From NCBI GenBank assembly GCA_001001555.1, contig LCKS01000008.1, positions 1-38,116 of the forward strand: a stretch of 38,116 bases of DNA, written 5' to 3'. Below the pieces are notes generated by a model. It searched no databases, was not told where the DNA came from, and saw only the letters and a program-made list of their open reading frames with translations. Shown here in pieces: positions 1 through 9,244 of the stretch (position 1 is the stretch's first letter; each line of letters starts with the position of its first letter). The stretch is from Candidatus Amesbacteria bacterium GW2011_GWC2_45_19. GTDB taxonomy: Bacteria; Patescibacteriota; Microgenomatia; CAZETR01; Amesbacteraceae. The position numbers and the translations under genes are program-made.

Positions 1-808
1 ACAGATAGAGATATCTCTCAATCGTCTTTTCGGACACTCCCAAAGTCGCGGATAGTTCGGCTCTGTTAATTAAATTCCCAGTCTGGGAAGCCAATATCTT
101 CACCAGATTTTCAAATGCCTGCTCCTTTTCCACTCGCAGCAGTAATCCAATGTCTTTTTCCAGGTAGCTCAGATATACTTCGCGCAATATCCGGTTTTTC
201 TCTTCTTCAGTTTGGGCCAACACCACTCTCGGATATCCGCCAAAATTTACATACTCATCCACCAACCTCTGTCGCTTTAATGGCTGTGTTATCAATTCGC
301 GTGTTACTCGAGCGTATTCCTCGTCAAAATCAGCTGCCTCCAAACCCAACTTATATACCACAAACTCCGTGAAGGATAATGGATAACAATAAAACGTCTG
401 TTTCCTGCCCGTAAGTGGTTCAATAATATTTGATTTCAGCTCCAAAGAACCCGATCCGGTTACCACAAACTTATGGCCGGACTTCATATCATACAGGCCT
501 TTCAAAAACACCCCAGCATTTTCCAAACGGGACACCTCATCAATGAAAACATAAGCCCTGCCTTGTCCCACCCGTCTTTCCACCAATTCAATTAAAGCGT
601 GCTGGCTGGAAAACCATTGCCTGTCTTCAATAATATCCAAATTCAAAAAAACGGTCGGTTTGCCTTGCTCCCGCAACTCTTCCCGCAACTTCTCCAGAAT
701 AGTTGTTTTACCGGATTGGCGGGGGCCTAATACCAAAGATATCTCCGGACTCTCTACATGAGCCTTTAGACTGTAATACAGTCTTCTATAAATGAAATTC
801 CCTGCCAT
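1..808 (-). CDS. AAA ATPase with DUF4143-type C-terminus, 3' end truncated by window edge
   Basis: Reverse-strand translation from CAT at 806-808: MAGNFIYRRLYYSLKAHVESPEISLVLGPRQSGKTTILEKL...YVFIDEVSRLENAG...VVTGSGSLELKSNIIEPLTGRKQTF; Walker A GPRQSGKT, Walker B YVFIDE. Open to the left edge. Confidence 0.85.
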   Translation of the reverse strand, partial: MAGNFIYRRLYYSLKAHVESPEISLVLGPRQSGKTTILEKLREELREQGKPTVFLNLDIIEDRQWFSSQHALIELVERRVGQGRAYVFIDEVSRLENAGVFLKGLYDMKSGHKFVVTGSGSLELKSNIIEPLTGRKQTFYCYPLSFTEFVVYKLGLEAADFDEEYARVTRELITQPLKRQRLVDEYVNFGGYPRVVLAQTEEEKNRILREVYLSYLEKDIGLLLRVEKEQAFENLVKILASQTGNLINRAELSATLGVSEKTIERYLYL

Positions 809-915
809 AATCCAAGATGATACCCATTATAGCAGGGTTATTCTAGTTTCCACCCCAAAATCAAAGCCATTCAGATTCAACCAAGAGTTCCTAATTACGT
901 CCAATAGGGTCTGCC

Positions 916-2052
916 TTACTTCACAAATTCCAGCCAGTTGTCTCGGTTTATTACTTGAAAATCTGAACCCGTATAGGTTTCTAGCCAAGACTTGGGTGCA
1001 CGAACCGTTCTTTGGGAAGACTTGAATTCAAAACCCGTCAATTTCCCCCCTTTTTCTTCCACCAGATCAAACTCGGCTCCACTGGACAATCTCCAGTAGT
1101 AGTGGGAATAAATTTCACCGGCATATCCCAATTTTTTGATCCGCTCTACCACCAAAAAATTCTCCCACAGCTGTCCCCTATCGTTCCTATCCTTTAAGGG
1201 TTTCAAATTATCTATCAAAACATTACGTACCCCTAAATCATAAAAATATATCTTGTCCATCTTACTAACTTCCTTACGTAAATTGCGGGAGAATCCACCC
1301 AGACGAAAAATAATAAAAGATTTTTCCAATAAATCTATGTACCTATCAACAGTAACCCTACTCAATTCCAAAGCCGATGCCAATTCTGTCAAAGAAACTT
1401 GCGAACCAATTTGAAAAGCCAGTAGTTTTAATAGGTCTCTGATTTTAACTGAATTACGAATATCCCCAAATTCCAGTAAATCTTTATATAAATTTGCGTC
1501 CAATAAATTTCGCAGATATTCGATTTTGCCTTCAAAGCTCTCTATTGAAAAAATCCTTGGATATGAACCAAAGATCAACCTCTCTTCTAATTCTTCTCCC
1601 AACTCAAAAGGTGTTTTAAATTGTCCTAGCTCTCCTGTCGAAATTGGCCATAATTTATAGGTATATGCCCGTCCGGTCAAGGGCTCACTTATTTTACTTG
1701 CCAAGTCCAAAGATGAGGATCCTGTTACAATCACTTTCAATTCTCTAAAATTATCTATTATTATTTTCAACGATAACCCTATCTCTGGTATCCTCTGCGC
1801 TTCATCCACCAACAAAACATCATATCCAGATACCAACAATTTAATCTTGGGTAGTTCTCGACTGGTCAAAGCCTCCCACCACGCCCCCCGTTGGTCTCCA
1901 TTCAGTACCAAAGGTTTCCCTCCCAACACCCCCATCAGTTCGTTTGCCAAAGTGGTCTTCCCCACTTGCCGCGAACCATAAATTATCACACTTTTTTGTA
2001 CTTCATTTAAAGTTTTAATTATCACCGGCTCCAGGATACGCTTAATATTCAT
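916..2052 (-). CDS. AAA ATPase with DUF4143-type C-terminus
   Basis: IYGSRQVGKTTLANEL Walker A, DVLLVDEAQR Walker B, VTGSSSLDLASKISEPLTGRAYTY, C-terminal nuclease-like ELDLVEEKGGKLTGFEFK-type region. Confidence 0.88.
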   Translation of the reverse strand: MNIKRILEPVIIKTLNEVQKSVIIYGSRQVGKTTLANELMGVLGGKPLVLNGDQRGAWWEALTSRELPKIKLLVSGYDVLLVDEAQRIPEIGLSLKIIIDNFRELKVIVTGSSSLDLASKISEPLTGRAYTYKLWPISTGELGQFKTPFELGEELEERLIFGSYPRIFSIESFEGKIEYLRNLLDANLYKDLLEFGDIRNSVKIRDLLKLLAFQIGSQVSLTELASALELSRVTVDRYIDLLEKSFIIFRLGGFSRNLRKEVSKMDKIYFYDLGVRNVLIDNLKPLKDRNDRGQLWENFLVVERIKKLGYAGEIYSHYYWRLSSGAEFDLVEEKGGKLTGFEFKSSQRTVRAPKSWLETYTGSDFQVINRDNWLEFVK

Positions 2053-2142
2053 GATCTAACTGTAACATAACTAAGTATTCTTGTCAACCCAAACAGCCGA
2101 ATTTACGTCAGTATAATAACGGAGTTCAAGCTACTACCAAAT

Positions 2143-2159
2143 TGAAAGGCCACGCCTTT
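2143..2159. repeat. Short palindromic element TGAAAGGCCACGCCTTT
   Basis: Identical 17-mer recurs at 16919-16935 inside tyrS; AAAGGC/GCCTTT arms around CAC. Confidence 0.6.
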
Positions 2160-2352
2160 TTGATCTATTAAGTAATAGTCAAGCTGACACTCTTCCACTA
2201 TCCAAAAATAGGTTCCAACATAGTACTTCGGCTTCGCTCAGTATCTGTGATCCACCAGGGCTTGCAAAACGTAAGATTTTCAAGCTCTCTTCTAGCCCAG
2301 AAAACAAATCAAATTTGAGCGTACCAAGTTCGAATCTTTCACCAAAACCACC

Positions 2353-2388
2353 TCTTACAAATCCTCACGACCGTCAAAATTTGTAAGA
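2353..2388 (+). repeat. Dyad element copy A (TTACAAAT arms, CACGACCGT core)
   Basis: TCTTACAAAT-CCT-CACGACCGT-CAAA-ATTTGTAAGA; 10-bp perfect arms. Confidence 0.85.
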
Positions 2389-2404
2389 AGTTATTTTCGT
2401 GATC

Positions 2405-3328
2405 CTACCTCAAAACCAGCAAATACACTACCAAAAGTCCCAGCAGACCCGCCCCCACCCATCTGGGTACCGGCTTGCCGGAAAACTTATGCAGAATCAG
2501 GGCAAAAATGGCGGTAGTCAACCCCAGCCACACCACCTCCCGCGTCCCCAGGGCCAAAGGACTTGAAAACAGCAGCAAAATCCCCCCAATCAAAAGCAAG
2601 TTATAGATATTGCTGCCCACGATATTACCCACTGTCACCTTGGCCTGATGCTCCTTTTGAGCAAATACAGTCGTCAATAGCTCCGGCAGCGAAGTCACCA
2701 CCGCTGTCAGTGTCAATCCCAGAATGGTTGTCGAATATCCGCTAGCCAGAGAAATCCCTTCCACCGCTCCCACCGTCATCACCCCTCCCACCGCAATTAC
2801 CACTAACGTAACTAGTATCCCTATCCCGTCCCCCGCCCCCAACTTTTTTGGAGCCAGATGATTAAATCTCTTGGCGTCCTCATGTTCCCGCCCCGCCACT
2901 CCCCACATATACTCCTCGATAATTACTGCTACTGCCAGCACCAACAGAATCCACCCCGACCACCCCCACGCCTGGATCGCCGCAAAAATTGCCGCCGCTC
3001 CCAAAAGCACCCAAACATTCCTCTGGGTCTTAGTTGTCCCAATCCGCAGCTTTCCCAGCATAATTCCCACCGGCAGCACCAGAAGCACGTTCACAATATT
3101 CGACCCTATGATGTTTCCCCAAGCCAATCCCACGTCCCCTTTGATCAAAGAAGTACCAGAAACTACCAATTCCGGCAGGCTTGTCCCCACTGCCACCACC
3201 GTCATCCCAATTATCAAAGGCGACAATTTCAACCTCTGCGATATCTTAATCACCAATTTCACAAACGCGTGTGTAGACAAAAGCAGCATCCCCACCCCGA
3301 CTCCAAATTTAAGTATTAGATATTCCAT
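2405..3328 (-). CDS. Calcium/sodium antiporter, CaCA family (YrbG-like)
   Basis: Two GTSLPEL/TSLPELLTT alpha-repeat motifs with GNIIGSNIVNVLLV and GNIVGSNIYNLLLI; start taken at internal MEYLILKFGV because the longer ORF overlaps the upstream gene. Confidence 0.9.
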   Translation of the reverse strand: MEYLILKFGVGVGMLLLSTHAFVKLVIKISQRLKLSPLIIGMTVVAVGTSLPELVVSGTSLIKGDVGLAWGNIIGSNIVNVLLVLPVGIMLGKLRIGTTKTQRNVWVLLGAAAIFAAIQAWGWSGWILLVLAVAVIIEEYMWGVAGREHEDAKRFNHLAPKKLGAGDGIGILVTLVVIAVGGVMTVGAVEGISLASGYSTTILGLTLTAVVTSLPELLTTVFAQKEHQAKVTVGNIVGSNIYNLLLIGGILLLFSSPLALGTREVVWLGLTTAIFALILHKFSGKPVPRWVGAGLLGLLVVYLLVLR

Positions 3329-4653
3329 ATCGTAAAGACCGCAAATCCGCCATACAGCGCGCCGGCCAGTCCCACAATAGTTACTCTCCACCAACTCGGC
3401 CGCAAAGCCTTAGGCAAAGACAGGTTCAACCCCAAAATTAATCCCGCGTACACACACATCGCCACCGCATTCAAAACCGCCCCCGTCACCACCAAGGCCA
3501 GCGGTTCAATAAATCCCGCCCCCAGCACTAACACGCCCGCCAGTATCTGCAACCACAAAAATCCGTAAAAATACTTCCCAATACTACGAACTCTGAACCA
3601 TGAACTATGAACTAGAACTAAATTCTCTGCAGCCATCCGGGCATTACTTCCATACACCGCAAACTGGGTCCCAAACAGCATCAACGCTACGGCTACTAGA
3701 AAAGCTACCCCTAAACTACCCATAGTTTTTGCCTCCAAAAGTATGAATTTAACGCTGGTGCCTACTTCGGGATGCCCGTGCACCGTCGCGTAAGCCAAAA
3801 GCATCAACAGTAACATGGTCACCACTCCCGTGACCCAAAAAACCATCCCGTGTTCTAAATTAATCCTCCTCCACCACGTCTTAAAGCGTCCAATATTTTC
3901 ATCCGTCTGGGCAAACACTTCTCCCGTCAATTTCACTTCTTCCTCCCGCCCCGCCAAAATATTGGTAATATGCCCGGAATGCTTCCCCATCCCGTACCCC
4001 TTCTCCTTTACATACAAGCTCTGGGCTAAATTTAAATTTCCCCCCGCTCCCGAATACACCAATGCCGCCAAAAAAGTGGCCAGCGGAATGCCTTTTGGCA
4101 ACCAGCCTATATTCACCACCCCCGCCGCCAGCGCCGCCCAATCCGCCCGTCCGGCCAACCAGATGGCTAACCCCACCACCAGCGGCACCCCCAATAAAAT
4201 TATGGCCTTTTGCACTCTCTCTTGAGTCACATACACCACCCGTCCCAAACTGTAAATCCCTCCCAAAACCACCAGCATGCCTATTCCCCACCATTTGGAG
4301 TAAGGAACTCCCGCCGCCGTCGCCGCTGCCACAGCCGCCGCGGCCATAATTCCCGGCCAAATCCAGGGAATAATCGTGGAAATAATAAACCACACCGGGG
4401 CCGCTTTTCCCCATTTTTTGGCCCACCCGGCAAATACCGACTCCCCCGTCACCAAACTATACCTTTCAATCTCCATGTTTAAGAAAAACTGCAAAGTGAT
4501 TCCCACTACCGCCGCCCAGGCAATTCCCAGACCAAAATTACTGGCCAAATACGGCCACAGAATAAGTTCGCCGCTTCCCAAGCCTACCCCCAAAATAATA
4601 AAGCTTGGTCCAATGAGCCTTAGCAGCCTGGGCGCCTCCGGCATATCCCGCAT
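3316..4653 (-). CDS. Nramp-like divalent metal transporter family protein
   Basis: MRDMPEAPRLLRLIGPSFIILGVGLGSGELILWPYLASNFG, polytopic membrane protein of 445 aa. Confidence 0.75.
   Translation of the reverse strand: MRDMPEAPRLLRLIGPSFIILGVGLGSGELILWPYLASNFGLGIAWAAVVGITLQFFLNMEIERYSLVTGESVFAGWAKKWGKAAPVWFIISTIIPWIWPGIMAAAAVAAATAAGVPYSKWWGIGMLVVLGGIYSLGRVVYVTQERVQKAIILLGVPLVVGLAIWLAGRADWAALAAGVVNIGWLPKGIPLATFLAALVYSGAGGNLNLAQSLYVKEKGYGMGKHSGHITNILAGREEEVKLTGEVFAQTDENIGRFKTWWRRINLEHGMVFWVTGVVTMLLLMLLAYATVHGHPEVGTSVKFILLEAKTMGSLGVAFLVAVALMLFGTQFAVYGSNARMAAENLVLVHSSWFRVRSIGKYFYGFLWLQILAGVLVLGAGFIEPLALVVTGAVLNAVAMCVYAGLILGLNLSLPKALRPSWWRVTIVGLAGALYGGFAVFTIWNI
3584..3618. repeat. Heptanucleotide-periodic array inside the Nramp-like gene
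   Basis: CTACGAA CTCTGAA CCATGAA CTATGAA CTAGAAC. Confidence 0.65.
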
Positions 4654-4680
4654 AAATTTATCTTATCATGCCCCACCCCC

Positions 4681-4712
4681 TTACAAATCCCCACGGTCGT
4701 AATAATTTGTAA
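4681..4712 (-). repeat. Dyad element copy B (TTACAAAT arms, reverse orientation)
   Basis: TTACAAATCCCCACGGTCGTAATAATTTGTAA; reverse complement TTACAAAT-TAT-TACGACCGT-GGGG-ATTTGTAA. Confidence 0.8.
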
Positions 4713-4793
4713 GAAATTATTTCCCCACCTTGTAAATCTCTCCGTATTTGTTATACTCCTTGACAACGGGTCGCCAGACTCGGTTTTTATTGC

Positions 4794-4799
4794 TACAAT
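4794..4799 (+). promoter_or_regulatory. Putative extended -10 box for secE-nusG-rplK (TGCTACAAT)
   Basis: TACAAT 6 nt before the secE GTG. Confidence 0.45.
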
Positions 4800-4805
4800 A
4801 ACAGC

Positions 4806-4985
4806 GTGAATCCAATTAAGTACCTGCAGGAAACCATTGGCGAACTCAAGCACGTATCTTGGCCCACCCGCCAGGAAACGACTAAACTGACAGTCATCGT
4901 CATTGCCATTTCCATCGTCGTCGCATTTTACGTCGGCGGGCTGGATTTTGCTTTTACCAACTTACTTAAACTCATTATCAAATGA
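4806..4985 (+). CDS. secE: Preprotein translocase subunit SecE (GTG start, 59 aa)
   Basis: Translation [65 protein letters not shown] signature; directly upstream of and overlapping nusG. Not in the ORF track because it is <60 aa. Confidence 0.93.
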   Translation: MNPIKYLQETIGELKHVSWPTRQETTKLTVIVIAISIVVAFYVGGLDFAFTNLLKLIIK

Positions 4986-5590
4986 ACGATCAAACTACAG
5001 TCACCGAAAAAGGCCTGGGCGGAAAGGCCATCCCCGGCCATATGGTGATCAGCGATAAAGGCGCTGATCAAGGCAAATGGTATGTAGTCCACACCTACTC
5101 CGGCCACGAGGCCCGGGTGGCCGAAACTTTGCGCCAGCGGGCTACCACCTTGGGCCAAACCGACAAAATTTTTGAGCTGCTCATCCCCACCCAGGACAAA
5201 ATCCAAATTAAGCACGGGGCTAAATCCACCATTAAAGAAAAGATTTTCCCAGGATATCTGTTAGTCAAAATGGTCGTGGACGATGACTCCTGGCTGGTAG
5301 TCAGAACCACCCAGGGCATCACCGGTTTCGTAGGTACAGGCAACAAGCCCACTCCCCTGTCCCCGGCCGAAGTGGAAGCCATCATGCAATTTGCCCAAAT
5401 GGGCGCCCCTAAATACAAGGCCAACTTTAGTCTGAACGAAGCCGTCAAGATCACCGACGGGCCTTTTGCCGATTTCCTGGGCAGTATAGAAAGTATCGAC
5501 GAAGATCACGGCAAACTAAAAGTCTTAGTTTCTATTTTTGGTCGGGAAACACCGGTTGAGTTAGATTTTCTACAAGTAAAAAAGATTTAA
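4982..5590 (+). CDS. nusG: Transcription termination/antitermination protein NusG
   Basis: [49 protein letters not shown]-like [13 protein letters not shown]. Confidence 0.96.
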   Translation: MNDQTTVTEKGLGGKAIPGHMVISDKGADQGKWYVVHTYSGHEARVAETLRQRATTLGQTDKIFELLIPTQDKIQIKHGAKSTIKEKIFPGYLLVKMVVDDDSWLVVRTTQGITGFVGTGNKPTPLSPAEVEAIMQFAQMGAPKYKANFSLNEAVKITDGPFADFLGSIESIDEDHGKLKVLVSIFGRETPVELDFLQVKKI

Positions 5591-5591
5591 T

Positions 5592-6032
5592 ATGGCTGCC
5601 AAAAAAGTAAAGGTCATTCTTAAGCTGAATTTACCGGCTGGCGAGGCCACCCCGGCTCCCCCGGTCGGCCCGGCTCTGGGTCAGCACGGCGTTCCCATCA
5701 TGGAATTTGTCAAACAGTATAACGACAAAACCAAAGACCAAAAAGGCAACATCATTCCCGCTGTCATTACCGTTTACGAGGACCGGTCTTTCACTTTCAT
5801 TACCAAGCTTCCTCCTGTGTCTGCGATGATTAAAAAAGCCTTAGGCTTAGAACTGGCTTCCAAAAAACCCGGCCGGGAAATCGCCGGCACTCTAACTGCC
5901 GATCAAGTCCGCCAGATTGCCGAAGCCAAACTCAAAGACCTAAATACCAATTCTCTGGACGCCGCCATCAATACCGTCTCCGGAACAGCCAGATCCATGG
6001 GAATAAAAGTCGCCACTGAAGAGAGTCCTTAG
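5592..6032 (+). CDS. rplK: 50S ribosomal protein L11
   Basis: [44 protein letters not shown]... Confidence 0.97.
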   Translation: MAAKKVKVILKLNLPAGEATPAPPVGPALGQHGVPIMEFVKQYNDKTKDQKGNIIPAVITVYEDRSFTFITKLPPVSAMIKKALGLELASKKPGREIAGTLTADQVRQIAEAKLKDLNTNSLDAAINTVSGTARSMGIKVATEESP

Positions 6033-6094
6033 TTTTTGAGAAAATACCGACAGCCAACCCATTCGCTAGGAAATAGTGAAAATAGAAAAATATC

Positions 6095-6130
6095 AACGTA
6101 ACTTTCTCACGACCGTGATAAATTTATGTT
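6095..6130 (+). repeat. Dyad element copy C, left flank of PaaX/Cas2-like gene 1
   Basis: AACGTAACTTTCTCACGACCGTGATAAATTTATGTT; 32/36 identical to copy D. Confidence 0.85.
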
Positions 6131-6132
6131 AA

Positions 6133-6696
6133 TTAAATTTCAAAGATTTGTTTAAGCTCGTCTTGGTTTTCAATCCACGACAATTTGGCAAACTTAACAC
6201 CATTGGGAACATCTAGCACTTCTCGGAGATAGCTCACTTGATCAAAAATATCATACGGACTCACGAATACACTCTCCTGCATCAGCTCCATGCCTAAATT
6301 ACGCAAATACATCCGCAGGCTGTCTCTTTTCTTCCGGTCAATCTCGGCAATGTCAAAAAACACCAATCTCCATTGGCCATCCCATGCACTTTTGGGTGAA
6401 GAAAGTTTAAGTAAATCGTATTTTAGAGTTTGTTTCTTGCCTTGATCGGTTATTTTTACGATTATGCCTTCGGAGGTCGATATTTTTTCCACCAATCCCC
6501 GCCGTTCCAATTTATCCGCGGCTAAGTAAACCGATGCTGGCAAATAATCTTCCCAATCAGGGAGTCGTGCATATTTCAATCTATAGCTTCCTTTCTTGGT
6601 AAGTGGAAATAGAATTGACAAGTTGTCCGCGACATATTTGAGCATGGCTTTTGCCGAAGCTTGTTTTTTCGCCACCACCATTTTGTTCCTACCCAT
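6133..6696 (-). CDS. PaaX/Cas2-like protein 1 (N-terminal wHTH-like region plus C-terminal ferredoxin-like domain)
   Basis: WDGQWRLVFFDIAEIDRKKRDSLRMYLRNLGMELMQESVFVSPYDIFDQVSYLREVLDV, typical PaaX-C/Cas2-like motif. Confidence 0.75.
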   Translation of the reverse strand: MGRNKMVVAKKQASAKAMLKYVADNLSILFPLTKKGSYRLKYARLPDWEDYLPASVYLAADKLERRGLVEKISTSEGIIVKITDQGKKQTLKYDLLKLSSPKSAWDGQWRLVFFDIAEIDRKKRDSLRMYLRNLGMELMQESVFVSPYDIFDQVSYLREVLDVPNGVKFAKLSWIENQDELKQIFEI

Positions 6697-6707
6697 AAGG
6701 TTATATT

Positions 6708-6743
6708 AACATAATTTTCTCACGACCGTGATGAATTCATGTT
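6708..6743 (+). repeat. Dyad element copy D, right flank of PaaX/Cas2-like gene 1
   Basis: AACATAATTTTCTCACGACCGTGATGAATTCATGTT. Confidence 0.85.
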
Positions 6744-6744
6744 G

Positions 6745-7107
6745 TTAAGGTTGAGTAACATTGGCGTAATGCTTCACTGAAACCGGTTCGTTGAATTCGT
6801 CCAAAACCACTGCCACCATATCTATCCGGCATTTGACCTCTTTTCCTTTCAAATATACCGTGGCCATGCGCTTGACCCGGGTTAATTTGTTTTGAGTAAA
6901 CATTTCCTCCGGAGTACCGAAAGCCAGCCCTTTTTTGGTCTTGACCTCCACAAATACCAGTATATCTTTATCGCGCATTATCAGATCAATTTCCCCAAAC
7001 CGTGTAGAATAGTTCGTCGTTATTAGTTCATAGTTCTTAGCCAAAAGATAATTAAGGGCAACTCTTTCTCCTATCGCTCCAATAAATTTATTACTACTAT
7101 GAACCAT
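6745..7107 (-). CDS. YraN/UPF0102 family endonuclease-like protein
   Basis: GERVALNYLLAKNYELITTNYSTRFGEIDLIMRDKDILVFVEVKTKKG. Confidence 0.9.
   Translation of the reverse strand: MVHSSNKFIGAIGERVALNYLLAKNYELITTNYSTRFGEIDLIMRDKDILVFVEVKTKKGLAFGTPEEMFTQNKLTRVKRMATVYLKGKEVKCRIDMVAVVLDEFNEPVSVKHYANVTQP
7005..7039. repeat. Heptanucleotide-periodic array inside the yraN-like gene
   Basis: TAGAATA GTTCGTC GTTATTA GTTCATA GTTCTTA. Confidence 0.6.
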
Positions 7108-7121
7108 AAACCAATAACCAA

Positions 7122-8633
7122 CTAATTAATTTGCCGATATTGCAAGGCCTCGGCCATATGTTCTACCGCGATATCAGCGTTACCAGCCAGATCGGCAATC
7201 GTCCGGGCCACTTTGATCAGCCGGAAATAAGACCGGGCGGATAAGTCATGTTTCTCTACCGCTAATCTTAACAATCTTTCCGTTTCCAGATCTAGCTTGC
7301 AGTACTTCTTCACCTGTTTATTTCTCATTTGCGAATTAGTGTAGATACTTTCTCCCGCAAATCTCCCCGCTTGAATTTTTCTGGCATTAATCACCTGCCC
7401 CCGCAAATTTTTTGAGCTTTGAGCGTTGAGAGTTGAGGGCTGAGCGTTAAGCTTGTCTGTCTCCACAGCCGGTACCCGCACATGCAAATCAATCCGGTCC
7501 AGAATCGGCCCGGAAATCCGGCCCCGGTATTTACGGATTATTTTTTCCGAGCATTTGCATTCCCGCCGGGGATGTCCCAGATACCCGCACGGGCAGGGGT
7601 TAATAGCCGCCAGTAGGGTAAAACTAGCCGGGTAGCTCACATGCCCCGCCACCCGGACAATGCTCACCACCCCGTCTTCCATCGGCTGGCGCAAACTTTC
7701 CAACACCGACCTGGGAAACTCCGCCATTTCATCCAAAAACAGCACCCCCAAATGCGCCAAAGATACTTCTCCGGGCAAGGGATTTGTTCCCCCGCCAATT
7801 ATCCCCGCCGGCGAAATTCCATGATGTGGTGATCTGAACGGCCGCCGCCGCAGCAACGATTCACCCGAATCTAAAAGTCCCGCCACCGAATAAATCCGCG
7901 TCACTTCCAGTGCCTCTGCAGGTGCTAGTGGCGGTAAAATTCCCGGCATAGCCCGGGCCAGCATGGTTTTACCCGCCCCCGGCGGCCCGCTCATCAGCAG
8001 ATTATGCCCGCCCGCCGCCGCAATCAACAAGGCTCTCTTAGCTTGTTCCTGCCCGGCCACTTCCGCCAAATCAAAATCCACCACCGCCTCCTCAATCAGC
8101 TCATTCGGCTCAATATGCTTAATCTGCTCAATCGGCTTGACCTCATTTAAATGATCCACCAGTTCTTGCAAATTCCGCACCGGATACACGGTCACGTCTT
8201 CCACCACCGCCGCTTCATTGGCGCTCTCTATCGGCACAAAAATACTCCCGCCTTTGGCAAATAATCCTACCAGCAATACGCCTTTAGTGGCCCGCAAGCT
8301 CCCATCCAACGACAATTCTCCGTAAAAAAGAGCCCCGTTCACGGGAATTTGCTGCGAAGCCGCCAAAATTCCCACCGCAATCGGCAAATCATAAGCGCCA
8401 CCGTCCTTGGGTAAATCCGCCGGCGCTAAATTCACCGTGATCTTTTTGCCGGGAAAATCCAGCCCCGAATTATTAATCGCTGTTTTTACCCGCTCCCGCG
8501 CCTCTTCCACCGCCTTGCCCGCCAGACCCACGATATTAAACCCCGGAAATCCCTGCTCGGCCACATCCACTTCCACCTCTATAGCCACGCTCATCAACCC
8601 CACATGCGCTACGCTTCCAATTCTGGCCAACAT
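7122..8633 (-). CDS. comM: ComM/YifB family Mg-chelatase-like AAA ATPase
   Basis: MLARIGSVAHVGLMSVAIEVEVDV, LMSGPPGAGKTMLARAMPGILPP, LFLDEMAEFPRSVLESLRQPMEDG, NPCPCGY. Confidence 0.95.
   Translation of the reverse strand: MLARIGSVAHVGLMSVAIEVEVDVAEQGFPGFNIVGLAGKAVEEARERVKTAINNSGLDFPGKKITVNLAPADLPKDGGAYDLPIAVGILAASQQIPVNGALFYGELSLDGSLRATKGVLLVGLFAKGGSIFVPIESANEAAVVEDVTVYPVRNLQELVDHLNEVKPIEQIKHIEPNELIEEAVVDFDLAEVAGQEQAKRALLIAAAGGHNLLMSGPPGAGKTMLARAMPGILPPLAPAEALEVTRIYSVAGLLDSGESLLRRRPFRSPHHGISPAGIIGGGTNPLPGEVSLAHLGVLFLDEMAEFPRSVLESLRQPMEDGVVSIVRVAGHVSYPASFTLLAAINPCPCGYLGHPRRECKCSEKIIRKYRGRISGPILDRIDLHVRVPAVETDKLNAQPSTLNAQSSKNLRGQVINARKIQAGRFAGESIYTNSQMRNKQVKKYCKLDLETERLLRLAVEKHDLSARSYFRLIKVARTIADLAGNADIAVEHMAEALQYRQIN
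7411..7452. repeat. Six-unit heptanucleotide array inside comM
   Basis: TTTGAGC TTTGAGC GTTGAGA GTTGAGG GCTGAGC GTTAAGC, 42 nt, encodes LNAQPSTLNAQSSK. Confidence 0.75.
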
Positions 8634-8667
8634 TCTAATTTAATATTACCACAAAATTAAGACCTCC

Positions 8668-8705
8668 TAATCCCAATTTTTCGCGACCGTGAAAAAATAG
8701 GATTA
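8668..8705 (+). repeat. Dyad element copy E, left flank of PaaX/Cas2-like gene 2
   Basis: TAATCCCAATTTTT-CGCGACCGTG-AAAAAATAGGATTA; 12 of 14 arm pairs. Confidence 0.75.
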
Positions 8706-8706
8706 A

Positions 8707-9237
8707 CTAAACTCCAAAGATTTGCCTTAGTTCGTCTTGGTTTTCAACCCAGAACGATTCCGCCAATTTCACCCTGTTGGGAATTTCTAACACTTCGCGT
8801 ACATACCTAACTTGATCAAAAACATTAAACGGCGACACAAACACACTCTCCTGCATCAGGTCATCTCTTTTCTTCCGATCAATCTCGGCAATATCAAAAA
8901 ATACCAGCCGCCATTTGCCATCCCATTTAGTTTTTGGGGGCGACATTTTTGCCAAATCATATTTGAGAATTTGCTGCCTGCCTTTGACGGTAATTTTTAC
9001 CACCATCCCCTCCGGAGCAGACACTTTCTCCACCAATCCCTGGCGTTCTAATTTATCCGCCGCCAAATACACTGTAGACGGCAGATAATCCTCCCAATCC
9101 GGCAAATTTGCATACTTTAGCCTTATCAACGCCCTTCGCGTCTGAGGAAACAAAATTTCCAAATTGTCATTGATATACCTCAACACTCCCTTTAAATTTG
9201 CCTTTCTCTTCCCCACCACAACTTTATTCCTGCTCAT
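8707..9237 (-). CDS. PaaX/Cas2-like protein 2, probably decaying (11-residue internal deletion)
   Basis: WDGKWRLVFFDIAEIDRKKRDDLMQESVFVSPFNVFDQV; lacks the residues present in paralog 1 between KKRD and MQESVFVSP. Confidence 0.72.
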   Translation of the reverse strand: MSRNKVVVGKRKANLKGVLRYINDNLEILFPQTRRALIRLKYANLPDWEDYLPSTVYLAADKLERQGLVEKVSAPEGMVVKITVKGRQQILKYDLAKMSPPKTKWDGKWRLVFFDIAEIDRKKRDDLMQESVFVSPFNVFDQVRYVREVLEIPNRVKLAESFWVENQDELRQIFGV

Positions 9238-9244
9238 AAACCAA

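Noticed and set aside
792-1025. Small plus-strand ORFs at 115-372, 792-1025, 1012-1197 and 2563-3335
   Set aside because: Antisense to or between clear minus-strand genes, with no recognisable protein features.
2353-2388. CACGACCGT dyads as ordinary intrinsic terminators
   Set aside because: Long AT-rich arms with a 16-nt conserved interior, no consistent U-tract, copies between divergent promoters (4681, 16601), and strong core conservation that a terminator does not need. A 3'-end RNA role is not excluded.
3899-4426. Glycine-rich 175-aa minus-strand ORF
   Set aside because: Overlaps the well-supported Nramp-like gene in another frame; low-complexity shadow ORF.
6133-6696. PaaX as regulator of phenylacetate degradation
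   Set aside because: No paa genes in the window; three paralogs with flanking repeats do not fit that role. Only the domain similarity is retained.
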